Shown one piece after another: positions 5,441 to 6,907 of a stretch of 6,907 nt of DNA. How positions within the stretch are numbered: the first letter of the stretch is position 1; each line of letters begins with the position of its first letter. A program made the position numbers and the translations under genes. The notes under the pieces were generated by a model. That model made no database searches. It worked only from the letters and a program-made list of their open reading frames with translations, and was not told the DNA's origin. The DNA is from an uncultured Bergeyella sp. (GTDB lineage Bacteria; Bacteroidota; Bacteroidia; Flavobacteriales; Weeksellaceae), in NCBI GenBank assembly GCA_916710115.1, contig CAKAOY010000061.1, positions 1 to 6,907 of the forward strand, read 5' to 3'.

Positions 5441-6796
5441 ATGGATTTGAATAAACTATTTACCAATCAACGGACGGACAGTATAGATGCCTTACCAACC
5501 TCTCGTACTGATTTCCAGAGAGATTATGATAGACTGATTTTTTCCTCTGCCTTCCGAAGATTGCAAAATAAAACCCAAGTATTCCCACTACCAGGGAGTG
5601 TGTTTGTCCATAATAGGCTCACACACTCTTTGGAGGTATCTTGTGTTGGGCGGAGTCTAGGCTCTTTGGTAGGTGATTTCATCGTTGAAAACCATAAAAA
5701 TGACCTTACAGAGGAAGCAAAGGCCTTTTATTTATATGATTTGAGTACTGTAGTGGCATCGGCATGTCTTTGTCATGATATCGGAAACCCTGCCTTTGGG
5801 CATTCTGGAGAAGATGCCATAGCAAGTTTTTTTGAACGAAATGAAAGCGATTTAAAACCAAAATTCACAGATGCTGAGTGGGCAGATTTGGTAAATTTTG
5901 AAGGAAATGCCAATGGAATGAGAGTTCTAACCCATCAACAAAATGGGAAAGATATTGGTGGGCTTCAGCTGACGATGACAACTTTGGCTACCATTGCTAA
6001 ATACCCTTGTGAGGGAATAGCGAGAGATAGGAGTACTCTTCATAGAAAGAAATTGGGCTTTTTCCAGAATGAAAAGGAAACTTTCCAAAAGATAGCCTCT
6101 GCTACAGGAATGCTCTTGGAATCGAAAGAGCCACTTATCTACAAGAGAAATCCTTTCGTGTGGATTGTGGAGGCAGCTGATGATATATGCTATAATATTA
6201 TCGATATGGAAGACGCCCATCGATTGGGGATAATTTCTTCTTCTGATTGCGAAAATTTGTTCCTCGAACTCATCAAATCCGAAAGTGGAAATATAAGCAG
6301 GATAACGGACAAATTAGCTCAATTAAAAAACCGAAACGAACGGATTTCTTATCTCAGAGCTAAAGTTATTAACTCTCTAATTAATAAGGCATTCCAACTT
6401 TATAAGGATAATTTTGATAAAATTTTGAATGGAAACCTCGATATGGCTTTACTTGATATTTATCAGTCGGAGAATAAATATTTGCAGGAGATAGAGGCGT
6501 TTTCTATCAAGGAAATTTATAATCATAGAGCGGTAGTAGAGATTGATAATGCAGGGTATAATGTGATGTACGAATTACTCAGTCATTTCATCTTCCCTAT
6601 TTTAAAACCAAAATCAGAGTATAAAATATATGATAATATGGCGCTGAAACTTATTCCAGAGCAGTTTTTGTATGAAAATGGTACTGATTATCAAAAGGTA
6701 TTGGGGGTGATAGATTTTGTATCGGGAATGACAGATAATTTTGCCACAGACCTCTACCGAAAAATAAAAGGTATAGACATAGGAATGACAATGTAG
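5441..6796 (+). CDS. dgt: dGTPase family deoxyguanosinetriphosphate triphosphohydrolase
   Basis: This 451-residue HD-superfamily enzyme is predicted to hydrolyse dNTPs, classically dGTP to deoxyguanosine plus triphosphate. The family signature is complete: Y-D-R-L-I-F-S-S-A-F-R-R-L-Q-x-K-T-Q-V-F (29-48), R-L-T-H-S-L-E-V with ligand His62, C-H-D-I-G-N-P-A-F-G-H-S-G-E (111-124) with ligands His112-Asp113, F-E-G-N-A-N-G-M-R (153-161), and E-A-A-D-D-I-C-Y (244-251), which supplies the last metal-binding Asp (the D247-D248 pair). The length suits the long Dgt branch and there is no truncation. The start at 5441 follows a purine-rich AGAAGAA and gives the expected N-terminal lead-in (N-x-x-R-T...S-R-T-D-F-x-x-D). 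It lies 28 nt downstream of cmk, so both genes of the operon act on nucleotide pools. Activity in this family can be stimulated or switched by particular dNTPs, so the true substrate range cannot be read from sequence. Confidence 0.94.
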   Translation: MDLNKLFTNQRTDSIDALPTSRTDFQRDYDRLIFSSAFRRLQNKTQVFPLPGSVFVHNRLTHSLEVSCVGRSLGSLVGDFIVENHKNDLTEEAKAFYLYDLSTVVASACLCHDIGNPAFGHSGEDAIASFFERNESDLKPKFTDAEWADLVNFEGNANGMRVLTHQQNGKDIGGLQLTMTTLATIAKYPCEGIARDRSTLHRKKLGFFQNEKETFQKIASATGMLLESKEPLIYKRNPFVWIVEAADDICYNIIDMEDAHRLGIISSSDCENLFLELIKSESGNISRITDKLAQLKNRNERISYLRAKVINSLINKAFQLYKDNFDKILNGNLDMALLDIYQSENKYLQEIEAFSIKEIYNHRAVVEIDNAGYNVMYELLSHFIFPILKPKSEYKIYDNMALKLIPEQFLYENGTDYQKVLGVIDFVSGMTDNFATDLYRKIKGIDIGMTM

Positions 6797-6804
6797 TTAA
6801 ATAA

Positions 6805-6848
6805 GTTTAATATTTATTTAATCTATGTTTAACTAATATTTAACGAGT
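6805..6848 (+). promoter_or_regulatory. Four TTTAA direct repeats at exact 11-bp spacing (candidate operator)
   Basis: TTTAA occurs at 6806, 6817, 6828 and 6839, each 11 bp after the last. In every unit it is preceded by G or A (alternating G, A, G, A) and followed by T or C, giving the consensus RTTTAAY plus four variable bases. The periodicity of about one helical turn places all repeats on one DNA face. This layout resembles the direct-repeat boxes bound by OmpR/PhoB-family response regulators, including the PhoP box of Bacillus. The array lies 34 bp upstream of the -7 element at 6878-6885. The regulator's identity is inference. Confidence 0.5.
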
Positions 6849-6877
6849 AAAAATTAGTATAAAAATAACAAAGATTG

Positions 6878-6885
6878 TATCTTTG
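6878..6885 (+). promoter_or_regulatory. -7 promoter element for a gene right of the window
   Basis: TATCTTTG is a full match to TAnnTTTG. Twenty bases upstream is TTAG (6854-6857), a poor version of the -33 TTG, which suggests dependence on an activator. Transcription would begin near 6890 and read out of the window; no start codon is reached before 6907. Confidence 0.65.
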
Positions 6886-6907
6886 CTAAAGTAAAATTTT
6901 AAATATT

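Noticed and set aside
6797..6821. TTAAATAA / TTATTTAA inverted repeat as a dgt terminator
   Set aside because: The stem is A-T only with a 9-nt loop and no following T tract. It is better explained as a by-product of the TTTAA repeat array; no convincing dgt terminator is seen before the window ends.

Overview
The window is AT-rich chromosomal DNA that looks like a member of the Flavobacteriia, probably Weeksellaceae (the Chryseobacterium / Riemerella / Bergeyella group). The evidence is Bacteroidetes-type promoter elements (TAnnTTTG at -7) before five transcription units, starts mostly without Shine-Dalgarno sequences, a class II HMG-CoA reductase (flavobacteria make isoprenoids from mevalonate), and a lipoprotein with acidic residues shortly after its lipidated cysteine. 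The genus assignment is inference. There are no RNA genes, insertion sequences, CRISPR arrays or phage genes.

Layout: (1) A surface-type lipoprotein gene on + (44-568) has its own promoter and runs towards the HMG-CoA reductase gene mvaA on - (626-1960). A strong bidirectional hairpin terminator lies between them. (2) mvaA is divergent from a + pair: a DUF4241 protein (2121-2759) and, 12 nt later in the same frame, an HD-domain phosphohydrolase of the YpgQ/YedJ type (2772-3416, TTG start). (3) The HD gene converges on a ribB-type gene on - (3451-4566) across a second bidirectional terminator. The ribB product joins an apparently intact DHBP synthase to a GTP cyclohydrolase II-like domain that has lost its zinc cysteines. 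(4) A short AT-rich gap with back-to-back promoters leads to a + operon of cytidylate kinase (cmk, 4747-5412) and a dGTPase-family protein (5441-6796). (5) The last 110 bases hold four TTTAA repeats spaced exactly 11 bp apart, upstream of a TATCTTTG promoter element. The promoter drives a gene beyond the window.

Functionally this is mostly housekeeping: isoprenoid precursor synthesis (mvaA), riboflavin synthesis (ribB) and nucleotide pool management (cmk, dgt, HD hydrolase). I found no obvious new multi-gene system. The two points most worth pursuing are the phased 11-bp repeat array at the right edge, which resembles the binding site of a PhoB/OmpR-family regulator, and the degenerate, probably non-catalytic C-terminal domain of the ribB product.
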